64,000 nucleotides of DNA from CAWGXG01 sp963826505 (GTDB lineage Bacteria; Chloroflexota; Anaerolineae; Aggregatilineales; Aggregatilineaceae), in the NCBI GenBank assembly GCA_963826505.1, contig CAWGXG010000007.1, positions 558,001 through 622,000 of the forward strand, in the 5' to 3' direction. The notes below the pieces were generated by a model. The model made no database searches, was not told where the DNA came from, and was given only the letters and a program-made list of their open reading frames with translations. The first letter of the stretch is position 1. Each line of letters begins with the position of its first letter. Positions 38,595-47,214 of the stretch are shown piece by piece. The position numbers and the translations under genes are program-made.

Positions 38595-39862
38595 TCAATC
38601 GCGCCGAATTTTCCGCTCGCGCAGCAGCCGCTCGGAACGTTCCGTCAGCGTGTCGAGAATCGTGAAGACTTCCTTGAAACCCGATCCGGCCAGCTTCACG
38701 CGTCCGCTGCGGGCCTGCCGGATCTGGTTCAGGCTGCGCCAGGGTTTTTCGCCCGGCAAAAACAGCCGCCCTTGAATCAGCACGCCGCCCAAGACCAGCG
38801 GCACATAGACATGCTCCAACGAGGCGGGCGCGCGGCCTTCTAGCACGGACACGAGACGCGTGGTGTAATCGGTTTGCTCGAACACGTCGCCAAAATCCGC
38901 CCGGGTAATTTCGTAGGCGATCAATTTAAAGGCCAGCATGGCCGCATCCTGTACGATGGCGGTGTACAGCAGCCGGATCAGTCGATCAAGATTGCCCGCT
39001 ACACCGGGTTCCTGGCCGAGCAGACGCCCCAACCGTTCGATCCAATGGCTGCCTGCGCGCGAAAAGCCCTGCTCCTGGTCCAACCCATCTTCGATCACAT
39101 AGGTGAGCATGCGGGTGATAAAGATGGCTTCCCCCGGATGCAAGGGGATCCCCGCCTCCGCGTAGAGCGCTTCGGTACGTCGCAAGAGCGGCGCAGCGAC
39201 CGTGTCCCGCGTGAGAATCAGGGACACCGTCAAGGCTTCGGCGGCGGTCATCTCGTCCGGATCGGCGCCCGGTTGGAGATCGCGCAGCGTCCACAAAGAC
39301 TCATAGCGCGGCTGCGGCGGGCTGGCCTCCGGCGGAAAACGCCCCGGCAGCACCTCAAATGAGACGTCCAGCTTGCCCGGCTCGCTTTCGTAGGCGGCGT
39401 AATTGATCTCGCGCAGCACGGCCAATCGGAACGGCGACAACGCCAGCATGCTCGGCGCAGACCCGCCGTCGGTGGGACGCACTTGCAGAAAAGCGGCGGG
39501 CTTCTCGACGGCAACGGAGATCGATACGGGATAGTGCTGGCCGGTCGGCGTGGGGAGCTGTGGCGTCACCGGGATGTGCAGCAAGCCACATTCTGCGGGC
39601 GGCAGCGCCAGCGTGATGCGAGGCCGGGGGGTGAAGATGTTGAGCAGTCCCCCGCCGCATCATAGCGCGGCGTCTCTACGGTGATCGCCAGCGGCAGCCG
39701 GCGGTCGGTGAGATTTTGCAGCAGGAGCAGCACTTCAACGGGGCGATCCAGCGCCGTGGTCGTTGGGAAAATCCCCAGCGCGCATTGCAGCACGCCGTCC
39801 ACCGTCAGGCGCTCCCCGGCCAACTGGCCGAGAATATCCGGATAAGAAGATTGGAGGCTCAT
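38595..39862 (-). CDS. Unrecognised protein, paralogue 2 of a tandem pair (one frameshift)
   Basis: About 422 residues once an apparent lost G in a G run near 39655 is restored. The N-terminal part (SYPDILGQLAGERLTVDGVLQCALGIFPTTTALDRP) is beta-rich, followed by LPPAECGLLHIPVT and a mostly helical C-terminal half (GEAIFITRMLTYVIEDGL..., HVYVPLVLGGVLIQGRL, FTILDTLTERSERLL). It aligns over its length with the next gene upstream. No signal peptide, membrane helix or catalytic motif. I do not recognise the family. It lies 193 bp upstream of clpC on the same strand and 53 bp after its paralogue. Confidence 0.68.
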
Positions 39863-39915
39863 ACCCGAGTCCTGTCTGTTACGGTATCAGTGAGTGAGGA
39901 ACCTCTCCCACAGAG

Positions 39916-41196
39916 CTACAAAGTATCCAGCGCGCGATCGATGAGCTGGGTCGTTATGTCGAAGACGAACCCGTTTTCCGGCGTCTTTTCGGCGCGGCGC
40001 TTTTCGAGCGCCTTCGACAGCATGAACACCGTATCGCGTACCTGCTCGCGCGGCATCGTGACGCGCGACGCGCTAATCAGCCCGGCCATCACCATCGGCA
40101 GATAGACGCGGGCCAGATCCATCGACTGCTGATCGTGGAGCGTGTCCACCAGCCCGGCGGCGTAGCGTTCAGTTTCTTCCGCGCTGCCGAACTGCTCATT
40201 CGTAACCATGCTCACCATCGAAAATCCCTGGACCACCGCATCGTGCAGCAACTCCTCATAGACCAGTTGGGTCGCCAGGGCTTCGTGCTGAGACGACAGC
40301 CCGGGTTCCTGAAACAACACGCGCGCCAGTCGCATGAACCAGCGCGGCAGCGTGGACAGCGGCGTGTTGGCCGCGGGCATGGGCACGTCTGTTTCCAGAA
40401 TCAGCGTGAGCAGCTTGGTGATGAAGATCGCCTCGGGCGGCAGCAGCGGGTACTGGCTGGCCTTAAAGCGCTCCTGGGTCGCGCGCAGCAAGGGCATAAA
40501 CACGATATCGCGCTTGAGGTGAATGGTCGCGGTCTGAGCGATGCTCCAGGTTTTTTCGAGAATCACGCGCTCGTCGAGATAGTCCTGCATGGTCCACAGG
40601 CTGGTCCAATCGGCCTTTTGATCCTTCAGCGCGGACAGACTCGACAGCGCCGGGGGCCGCACTTCAAACGCGGCCTGGATGTGATTCTTTTTCCCACCAG
40701 ACTCGCTCGAATAGGCGAGGCTGCGTAAATCTGCGATCTGCTGTTTGACCTCTTTGGGCAGGGTCTGAAGGTCGAACTCCCCGCCGCCGGTCACGGCCCG
40801 TACGCGCTGCGACTTCTTGCCGATGCGCTTGATGTCCAGGTTCAACCCGACCACATAGCCCGCGCCGGGTTGTGCCGTAGGCAGCACCAGCATAGGCAGC
40901 GCCATCACGCCCACTTCGGCGGGACGCAGCCCCACGAGCAGCCGGGATGTCTTGGCGCTAAACCGATTTTTGCCGCCCGCAAGGTCCCGCTTCGGCAGAT
41001 CAATCGTCACGGTCACATCGACATCACTATCAGCGGCGTTTTGCATCACCAGAAGGACATCACACAACCGCCCGGCGGGAGTTTGCTGCGGGCGAATAGT
41101 CATCGCGCATTGGATCAAACCAAGGTTCAAAAAAGGGCCACCGCTCAGCATTCCCAAAATGTCCGGATAGTTAGGTTCACCGGCGTGACTGGCCAC
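39916..41196 (-). CDS. Unrecognised protein, paralogue 1 of a tandem pair
   Basis: 426 residues, intact. N-terminal beta-rich region (NYPDILGMLSGGPFLNLGLIQCAMTIRPQQTPAGRLCDVLLVMQN, then LRPAEVGVMALPMLVLP); middle region with LWTMQDYLDERV; helical C-terminal half (PEAIFITKLLTLILETDVP, LARVYLPMVMAGLISASRV). It shares YPDILG, the PAE-G segment, LWT-x-DL/YL, EAIFIT, QEPG and the VY(V/L)P motif with its neighbour at the same spacings. I chose GTG at 41196 because GGGAGGG lies 7 nt before it; an ATG lies 15 bp upstream. No transport signal, no known domain. Confidence 0.7.
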   Translation of the reverse strand: MASHAGEPNYPDILGMLSGGPFLNLGLIQCAMTIRPQQTPAGRLCDVLLVMQNAADSDVDVTVTIDLPKRDLAGGKNRFSAKTSRLLVGLRPAEVGVMALPMLVLPTAQPGAGYVVGLNLDIKRIGKKSQRVRAVTGGGEFDLQTLPKEVKQQIADLRSLAYSSESGGKKNHIQAAFEVRPPALSSLSALKDQKADWTSLWTMQDYLDERVILEKTWSIAQTATIHLKRDIVFMPLLRATQERFKASQYPLLPPEAIFITKLLTLILETDVPMPAANTPLSTLPRWFMRLARVLFQEPGLSSQHEALATQLVYEELLHDAVVQGFSMVSMVTNEQFGSAEETERYAAGLVDTLHDQQSMDLARVYLPMVMAGLISASRVTMPREQVRDTVFMLSKALEKRRAEKTPENGFVFDITTQLIDRALDTL

Positions 41197-41618
41197 GGAA
41201 CACCCTCCCATCTACCAACGCCTAAGCTCGCAATTACGACCTGACAGTTCCTGTTTATACATGATCCTGCTCTGTGGGACCAGCGACACCCGCAGCGCCG
41301 GAGCGCTGCTGCTTTCGCCGGACGGCAGACGCGGGGCAGCCCATCGCTCTCCCATAAACTCTATTAGAATGTCATAGAATAAACTCTGGAAATGTTGTTA
41401 GATGGGCAAAGTCAATATACACTAGAGATGTATCGGTCGCAGTTGGGGATAACGAGTTTTCACTCAGTCTGGGTAGGTAAATTACTTTTAGCCGTTTTTG
41501 CCTCATTTCTTAACGCGTTGTTGCACTGGGTTTCATGTGCGCGGCGTAGTATCCTGTGGTTGCGTCGGGATGTTGTTTCCCGTTGCACGTTTCGTATAAG
41601 TCTCTAAGGAGAGAAAAC
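41197..41618. other. Intergenic region, 422 bp, with candidate promoters for the solute-binding protein
   Basis: No gene is supported; a 71-codon frame on + has no conserved character. Candidate promoters of the + gene are TTGTTT (41573-41578), 16 bp, TATAAG (41595-41600), and a TATCCT -10 at 41550-41555 that resembles the TGGTATNCT elements elsewhere. Neither is certain. AT content rises between 41,360 and 41,500. Confidence 0.4.
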
Positions 41619-42992
41619 ATGCGGAAACTGGGTATTCTTCTGGTGGTTGTTGCGTTAGCTGTTCCCCTGTTTGCCGTCCATGCTCAGGGCGGTGAAGGCT
41701 TCGTGAAGACTTTTGATCTGCCGACTACACCCGCAACCGACGGCCCATTGGCGGGCGTCGATCCCAGCGGCCAGACGGTTGTCTGGTGGCACCAGCACAG
41801 CGGTGCCCGTGGCGAATTTCTGGATGGCATGATCGCCGATTTCAACGCGAACAATCCGTGGGGCATCACCGTCGAAGGATCGTTCCAGGGCAGCTATGGC
41901 GACATCTACAACAAGATGATCGCAGGTATTCCCACTGGTGACGTTCCGAACCTGGTAGTTGCCTATCAGAATAACGCAGCGGCCTATCATCAGGTGGGCG
42001 GCCTGGTTGACGACATGGATGTCTATGTGCAGGACCCGCAGTGGGGCCTGAATGACGCCGAAGTCGCCGATTTCATCCCTGGCTTCTTCACCCAAGACTA
42101 CACGCCGGATGGCTCCGCGCGCATCGGGTTCCCTCCCAATCGCTCAATCGAAGCCATGTTCTACAACCTGACGGCCCTCAAGGAAATGGGTTACGATGGG
42201 CCCCCGACTGACTGGCAGACCTTCCACGATCTGGCGTGCCAGTTCACCCAGGACGGGTGGAGCGGCTACACCGGTGGCGATCAGGCTGGTTATCTGGTCC
42301 GTACCGACGCCTCGAATATTGCAGCGGGTGCCTACTCGCTCGGTGGCGACATCTACCAGAACGGGCAGTTCACCTATAACAGCCCCGAAACCGTAGAGTA
42401 CATCAGCACGATGGTGAACCTGTACAAAGAAGGCTGCGCCCAACTCATCGCCGAAGCCTACGGTGATCAGAACGCCTTCACCGCTGGCAAATCGCTGTTC
42501 TATGTTGGCTCGACCTCCGGCCTGCCCTTTGTCCGCTCCGGCATCGAGAGTGCATTCGCCGAGCCGTTCGAGTGGGGCGTGACCGCGCTGCCTTACAGCG
42601 ATGTGCCGGTAAGCGATGTTTATGGCGCGAGCGTCAGCATCCCCAAGACCACGGCCGAAGGCGAACTGGCCGCGTGGTTGTTTGTCCGCTGGTACACCGA
42701 GCCCGAACAGCAGGCTCAGTGGGCCGCCGCCAGCAACTACTTCCCGGTCCGCTACTCGACCGCGGAAAATATGAGCGCCATGTTCACCGACCTGCCGCAG
42801 TACGAGCAGGCGTGGAATCTGCTGCAAGGCGAAACCAAGGTTGAGCCGCAACTCGCGTCGTACGATGCGATCCGTGAAGAAGCTGCCGCGACCTTCCAAA
42901 ACCTGTTGGCAGGCAGCGGCGACGTTGAAACCGCGCTGACCGACCTGACCAATACAGCCAACGAAATCCTGGCTTCCTTCCAGGTCCAATAG
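41619..42992 (+). CDS. ABC transporter solute-binding protein, family 1
   Basis: 457 residues. Signal peptide MRKLGILLVVVALAVPLFAVHA, cleavage after about 22; no lipobox Cys. The mature part has the carbohydrate-binding family 1 pattern: QTVVWWHQHSGARGEFLDGMIADFNANNPWGITVEGSFQGSYGDIYNKMIAGIPTGDVPNLVVAYQNNAAAY, ALKEMGYDGPPTDWQTF, YVGSTSGLPFV and AAWLFVRWYTEPEQQAQWA. This is UgpB-like and suits an oligosaccharide or glycerophosphodiester. Start ATG follows AAGGAGAGAAAAC. No permease or ATPase lies beside it, so its partners must be elsewhere. Confidence 0.87.
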   Translation: MRKLGILLVVVALAVPLFAVHAQGGEGFVKTFDLPTTPATDGPLAGVDPSGQTVVWWHQHSGARGEFLDGMIADFNANNPWGITVEGSFQGSYGDIYNKMIAGIPTGDVPNLVVAYQNNAAAYHQVGGLVDDMDVYVQDPQWGLNDAEVADFIPGFFTQDYTPDGSARIGFPPNRSIEAMFYNLTALKEMGYDGPPTDWQTFHDLACQFTQDGWSGYTGGDQAGYLVRTDASNIAAGAYSLGGDIYQNGQFTYNSPETVEYISTMVNLYKEGCAQLIAEAYGDQNAFTAGKSLFYVGSTSGLPFVRSGIESAFAEPFEWGVTALPYSDVPVSDVYGASVSIPKTTAEGELAAWLFVRWYTEPEQQAQWAAASNYFPVRYSTAENMSAMFTDLPQYEQAWNLLQGETKVEPQLASYDAIREEAAATFQNLLAGSGDVETALTDLTNTANEILASFQVQ

Positions 42993-43028
42993 TCAGGGTG
43001 TTTTCCCCCCTTTGACCGAAACAGCACA

Positions 43029-43066
43029 CGAGGTCGCTCCGTTATGAGCGACCTCGTTATTTATCT
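43029..43066 (+). terminator. Rho-independent terminator of the solute-binding protein gene
   Basis: Perfect 10-bp stem (CGAGGTCGCT at 43029-43038, AGCGACCTCG at 43047-43056), 8-nt loop, followed by TTATTTATCT. Confidence 0.85.
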
Positions 43067-43114
43067 CCGCGTTATCGTAGGGCTGCACAGCCAGCCGACC
43101 GGCCCAACTGCGCG

Positions 43115-43798
43115 CTAGTTCTTCAGAGTCCCGGCGTACGCGTTCAGATTATCAAACGCAATGCTCACATCGGCGTCTTGCGTGATCCCAGCGATCAGGC
43201 CCACCTGCCCGGCCCGGCGATAGTCGTCGTTTTTCGCGTCGCCCAGGAATTTCCCGTTGACGTACACAGCCAGGTAATCATCCACGCATACGGCCCGCAG
43301 CGTGTTGGCGGCCTGGCCCTGTTTGATCGCGTCCGTCTGGTGCCACTCCACGAGAAAATCGAGACTCCCGTGCGACACTTCGGTGATCGCGTAATGTCCA
43401 TCGCCGCTGATCAGCAGCGCGTAGCCGGTCACGTCGCCGTTGGCGTTGACCGCCAGGCGGCAGCCGATCCCGTACAGGTTGTCTTTCTCCGGGCTGAGCT
43501 GTTGGGTGTCCACTTCGGCGATCACGTTTTCGACCTCTGCGCCGCCCACGCCCCAGGTAAACGAGGCACTGCGCGCCGCCCGGTGATCGATCTGGTAACG
43601 CCCGTCAGTGATCGCCAGCACCGAGTCAGGATCGCTGGCTCCGGCGGGATAGGTGCCTTCTTCCCAGCTTCCCGGCGTATCAAATGTCACAGAAAAAAGC
43701 GGATCTCCTTGAATGACCGTTTTGGAGGGTTTGGCATCCCCACATGCGGCAAGAATCAACGCGAACATCATTCCGATCACCACCAGCCACCGGCGCAT
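43115..43798 (-). CDS. Lipoprotein of unknown function
   Basis: 227 residues. The signal peptide MRRWLVVIGMMFALILAAC ends in a lipobox (LILAAC, Cys 19), so the mature protein should be lipid-anchored. The mature domain (SVTFDTPGSWEEGTYP, then SPEKDNLYGIGCRL, LRAVCVDDYLAVYVNGKFLGDAKNDDYRRAGQVGLIAG) has the beta-sandwich look of LamG/concanavalin-like or DUF1080-like domains, which bind carbohydrate. That is inferred from pattern. It lies between a convergent solute-binding protein gene and the pit gene upstream on the same strand. Confidence 0.75.
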   Translation of the reverse strand: MRRWLVVIGMMFALILAACGDAKPSKTVIQGDPLFSVTFDTPGSWEEGTYPAGASDPDSVLAITDGRYQIDHRAARSASFTWGVGGAEVENVIAEVDTQQLSPEKDNLYGIGCRLAVNANGDVTGYALLISGDGHYAITEVSHGSLDFLVEWHQTDAIKQGQAANTLRAVCVDDYLAVYVNGKFLGDAKNDDYRRAGQVGLIAGITQDADVSIAFDNLNAYAGTLKN

Positions 43799-43900
43799 GC
43801 CACCATCCTCTCAAGTCCGAGCGTAGTTTTTCCCCAAAGCACAGAAGATTATACGGTGCGAAGGAGCGGCTGCCCATTGAACGTGACGGTCACAGCCCCA

Positions 43901-44890
43901 TCACAACCAGCGGGTGATCTGGTAAAACAGCGCGCCCAACGCTGCCGCTGCGGGAATCGTCAGCAGCCACGAGATGACGATATTGTTGAAGACGCCCCAG
44001 CGCACTTTCTGCATGCGCTCGGCACTGCCTGCTCCGACGATGGCCGAACTCACCACGTGCGTCGTGCTGACCGGCCCACCGACCAGTGCCGCACCCAGAA
44101 TCACCGCGCTGGAAGCGGCTTGTGCACCGAACCCGTGAATCGGGCGCACACGGTAGAATTTGCTGCCCAACGTGCGGATCAGACTCCAGCCGCCGAACAA
44201 GGTACCCGCGCCCATCGCCGCCGCGCTGATCAAAATCACCCACAACGGAATGCTGAACGTCTTCAGGTGGCCGTTGGCGACTAAGCCCAGGGCGATGATC
44301 CCCATTGTTTTCTGAGCGTCGTTGGTGCCGTGTGACAGCGCCAGCGTGAAAGCCGTCAACACCTGCCCGCGTTGAAACCACACGTTGATGTGTGGTGTCG
44401 CGCCGCGCCCAAAGAAAAATAGCAGCTTGATCCCGACGTAACCCGCCAGCATACCCGCAAAAGGCGACAGAAACAGGGTCAGCAGCACCTTGACCATCCC
44501 ATCCATCAACAACGCTCCCAAGCCAAAACCAGCCCACACCGATCCCGTGATCCCACCGATCAGCGCGTGCGAGGTACTCGATGGAATGCCAAGCTTGAGC
44601 GTAGCCACATTCCAGACAATCGCCGCCAACAGCGACGCATACACGACCGCTAATGTCACCGCCTCCTGCGCGACGACCTCGTGCCCGATCGTCGTGGCGA
44701 CGGCCACACCGAACAACAGCGGCCCGACCGCATTGGCGATCGCGGCCATCCACAACGCCAACGCGGGACGCATGGCGCGCGTCGAGATCACTGTTGCTAC
44801 GACGTTGGAGGAATCATGTAGTCCGTTGAAAAATCCGAAAGCTAAAGCCAACCCAATAAAGACGACGGTTTCTATTGAAGCGGAAGACAC
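43901..44890 (-). CDS. pit: Inorganic phosphate transporter, PiT family
   Basis: Low-affinity phosphate (metal-phosphate) symporter, about 329 residues. The duplicated PiT signature is visible: FGFFNGLHDSSNVVATVISTRAM near the N-terminus and LALSHGTNDAQKTMGI in the second half, with LGIPSSTSHALIGGITG and GGPVSTTHVVSSAIVGAGSAERMQKVRWGVFNNIV repeating the second signature. About ten membrane helices. Start is taken as GTG at 44890, preceded by GAGGG at a rather long 12-nt gap; a longer frame upstream is possible. It is divergent from the DUF47 gene, the usual partner of PiT transporters. Confidence 0.9.
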   Translation of the reverse strand: MSSASIETVVFIGLALAFGFFNGLHDSSNVVATVISTRAMRPALALWMAAIANAVGPLLFGVAVATTIGHEVVAQEAVTLAVVYASLLAAIVWNVATLKLGIPSSTSHALIGGITGSVWAGFGLGALLMDGMVKVLLTLFLSPFAGMLAGYVGIKLLFFFGRGATPHINVWFQRGQVLTAFTLALSHGTNDAQKTMGIIALGLVANGHLKTFSIPLWVILISAAAMGAGTLFGGWSLIRTLGSKFYRVRPIHGFGAQAASSAVILGAALVGGPVSTTHVVSSAIVGAGSAERMQKVRWGVFNNIVISWLLTIPAAAALGALFYQITRWL

Positions 44891-44963
44891 GGGTTTGTTT
44901 TCCCTCACTAAAAAAGGAGCACCACACCAAAACCAATCCAGCATAGCGCAAATTGAGTAAAAA

Positions 44964-45003
44964 GGTTAAGATTATTTTACTGTGTTTAAGAACATTTTAC
45001 CTG
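44964..45003. promoter_or_regulatory. Tandem 20-bp direct repeat between pit and DUF47 (candidate operator)
   Basis: Two adjacent 20-nt units (44964-44983 and 44984-45003) share 14 of 20 positions, both with TTAAGA and ATTTTAC blocks 20 bp apart. They lie in the AT-rich divergent promoter region of two phosphate genes, so a phosphate regulator could bind on one face of the helix. No known Pho box is matched exactly. Confidence 0.45.
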
Positions 45004-45020
45004 AAGTGGCGGAGTGATGT

Positions 45021-45686
45021 ATGACTGAGCGTGTGATCGGTGGAGTGCGGAATTTCTACCGGCGGATTGCCGAGCGGTTCCAGCGCCGCCCAGACCGTTT
45101 CTTGGAATTCCTTCAGCGGCAGTGCAGCCTGGGGATCGAGGCTTCGGAGGCGCTGATTGATTACATGGAAAAACCCAGCAAAAAGAACGCCCAACGCGTG
45201 CGGCAGATCGAAAAGAACGCGGATGAAGTCCGGCGTATTTTGATCGACGAGCTGAACCGCTCGTTCGTGACACCCATCGATCGCGAGGATATTTACGTGC
45301 TGTCGCGCGCGATCGACGATATTCTGGATGATACGTGGTTCACCATCAACGAGATGGATATCCTCGAAGTCGAGCCGAATTCGCACCTGCGCGAGATGTC
45401 CGAAAAGCTGCGTCTCGGTGCGGAAGAAATCAAGCTGGCGATTGACCGGCTCAACACGAACCCCGGCGTCGCGAGTTCGCACGCCATCCGCGCGCGGGCC
45501 ATCAAGAACGATCTCGAAACGCTCTACGCCAAGGCGCTGGCCGATTTGTTCCGCAAGCCGAAGGACCTCGACAATATCATTATCATGCTTAAGCTGCGCG
45601 AAATCTATCGCCACCTGTTTCACGCGGGTGGGCGCATCGGCGACGCCGCCGACACCGTGGACGATATTGTGGTGAAGTTTTTCTAG
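45021..45686 (+). CDS. DUF47/PhoU-like phosphate transport regulator
   Basis: 221 residues, mostly helical, with the PhoU-like DUF47 pattern: FLEFLQRQCSLGIEASEALIDYM, IEKNADEVRRILIDELNRSFVTPIDREDIYVLSRAIDDILD, and ALADLFRKPKDLDNIIIMLKLREIYRHLFHAGGRIGDAADTVDDIVVKFF. The acidic clusters (EKNADE, DREDIY, DAADTVDD) are those that bind metal in this family. It is cytosolic and usually works with a PiT transporter; pit is divergent 130 bp away. Start ATG at 45021. Confidence 0.9.
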   Translation: MTERVIGGVRNFYRRIAERFQRRPDRFLEFLQRQCSLGIEASEALIDYMEKPSKKNAQRVRQIEKNADEVRRILIDELNRSFVTPIDREDIYVLSRAIDDILDDTWFTINEMDILEVEPNSHLREMSEKLRLGAEEIKLAIDRLNTNPGVASSHAIRARAIKNDLETLYAKALADLFRKPKDLDNIIIMLKLREIYRHLFHAGGRIGDAADTVDDIVVKFF

Positions 45687-45712
45687 ACGCGCTGCCCCCT
45701 TCCACAGCCAAT

Positions 45713-45742
45713 AAAAAGCCGCCTGCGAAATCGACAGGCGGC
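45713..45742 (-). terminator. Terminator of the feo operon
   Basis: 8-bp stem (GCCGCCTG at 45718-45725, CAGGCGGC at 45735-45742), loop of 9 nt. Read on minus it is followed by TTTTTATTGG. It lies between the convergent DUF47 and feoB genes and may serve both. Confidence 0.8.
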
Positions 45743-45789
45743 GATGGTTTCTGGTAGTTTAGCCGCGCATAGCGGCGGATGGAACCGCG

Positions 45790-47214
45790 CTAGGCCAGCC
45801 CCAACAATCGTGCCATAGTCGCGATGATGATGGTCAAGCCAATGCCCATCACAACCGGCAGCAGCGTCGCGACGGTGGTCCACTTCAGGCTTTTGGTTTC
45901 GTTGTAGATGGTCAGGATCGTCGTGCTGCACGGGTTGTGGATCAGGCTGAACAGCATCAGGTTGATCGCCGTGAGCGTGGTCCAGCCTCCCGCGTGCAGG
46001 ATCGAGCGGATCGCGTTGCCCGAATCGAGCTGGAACATCACGCCCGCGCCCTGGCCCACACCGGATAATCCCGCCGTGAGCACCGTCAGCATTAGCACGG
46101 TGGGGATCACGATCTCGTTGGCGGGAATGGCGACGATATAGGCCACCAGGATCACCCCGTTTAGCCCCATCAGCCAGCCCATGCCGTCCAACAAGTGTAC
46201 GAGGTGTTGGGCGACGCTCGTGCCGCCAATGTTCACGTTCGACATGGTCCAGATCACGACACCCGCCGGGACGGCCATCGTAATGGCGCGCCACAACACG
46301 ATCAGCGTGCGGTCGATAACGGACGTATACAGCGTCTGCAAGATGCGCGGCGGACGGTAGGGCGGCAGTTCCAGGCTGAAGACGGACGCCTCGCCCTTGA
46401 GCATCGTGCGCGACAGGAACCACGAGACGACGAAGGTCAGGACGATGCCCAACACCGCGATCGACACCACCGCCAGTGCCGAGACCAGCCCGGCCAGGGC
46501 GGCAGGCACCGCCGTGCCGATGAACACCGTCGCGATCATAATCATGGTGGGCCAGCGCCCGTTGCAGATCGCGAAATTGTTAGTGATGATGGCGATCAAT
46601 CGTTCGCGCGGGCTGTCGATCACCCGTGTGGCGACGACCCCTGCCGCGTTACAGCCGAAACCCATCGTCATCGAGAGCGCCTGCTTGCCGTGCGCGCCCG
46701 CCCGGCTGAACAACCGGTCCAGGTTGAAGGCCACGCGCGGCAGATAGCCAAAGTCTTCCAGCAGCGTGAACAGCGGGAAGAAGATCGCCATCGGCGGCAG
46801 CATAACCGACAACACCCACGCCCCGGCCAGGTAGGCGCCATCGAACAGGACGCCGCTCAGCCACCACGGGAAGTGCAGGGTCGTGCCCATGTCTTTAAGC
46901 GCCGGGTGAATCTTGTCCAGCAGCAAGGTCGCCAGCATCTGCGAAGGGACATTGGCACCCTGAATCGTGATCCAGAACACGATCGCCAGCAGCAGCACCA
47001 TGATCGGAAAACCCCAGGTGCGGCTGGTCACAAGCTGGTCGATAGTGCGGTCCAGGTCGAAACGGCGGGCGTCACCGGGGCGCGTCACGGCGCGATCGGC
47101 GATGCTGGCCGCGTCGGTAAAGAGCGCTTCTGTGAGTTGGTCGTGGAAGTTCTCGCCCATTTGCTGGCGCAGATCGCGCGCATTGGAGAGAAGATCGGCG
47201 GCTGATTCGCTCAT
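45790..47214 (-). CDS. feoB: FeoB C-terminal membrane (gate) protein of a split ferrous iron transporter
   Basis: 474 residues carrying only the membrane half of FeoB. An N-terminal cytosolic helical part (DLLSNARDLRQQMGENFHDQLTEALFTDAASIADRAV) is followed by about ten helices with the two nucleoside-recognition/gate repeats: MTMGFGCNAAGVVATRVIDSPRERLIAIITNNFAICNGRWP (the conserved membrane Cys in GFGCN) and the second gate ending HNPCSTTILTIYNETKSLKW. No GTPase domain; that is encoded by the gene just upstream. The start ATG overlaps the stop of that gene by 4 bp (ATGA). Confidence 0.9.
   Translation of the reverse strand: MSESAADLLSNARDLRQQMGENFHDQLTEALFTDAASIADRAVTRPGDARRFDLDRTIDQLVTSRTWGFPIMVLLLAIVFWITIQGANVPSQMLATLLLDKIHPALKDMGTTLHFPWWLSGVLFDGAYLAGAWVLSVMLPPMAIFFPLFTLLEDFGYLPRVAFNLDRLFSRAGAHGKQALSMTMGFGCNAAGVVATRVIDSPRERLIAIITNNFAICNGRWPTMIMIATVFIGTAVPAALAGLVSALAVVSIAVLGIVLTFVVSWFLSRTMLKGEASVFSLELPPYRPPRILQTLYTSVIDRTLIVLWRAITMAVPAGVVIWTMSNVNIGGTSVAQHLVHLLDGMGWLMGLNGVILVAYIVAIPANEIVIPTVLMLTVLTAGLSGVGQGAGVMFQLDSGNAIRSILHAGGWTTLTAINLMLFSLIHNPCSTTILTIYNETKSLKWTTVATLLPVVMGIGLTIIIATMARLLGLA

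Noticed and set aside
41392..41607. A 71-codon plus frame before the solute-binding protein.
   Set aside because: No ribosome binding site and no conserved character; overlaps the promoter zone.
44964..45003. Classical PhoB/PhoP box.
   Set aside because: The period is 20 bp, not 11, and the units do not match the known box sequences.
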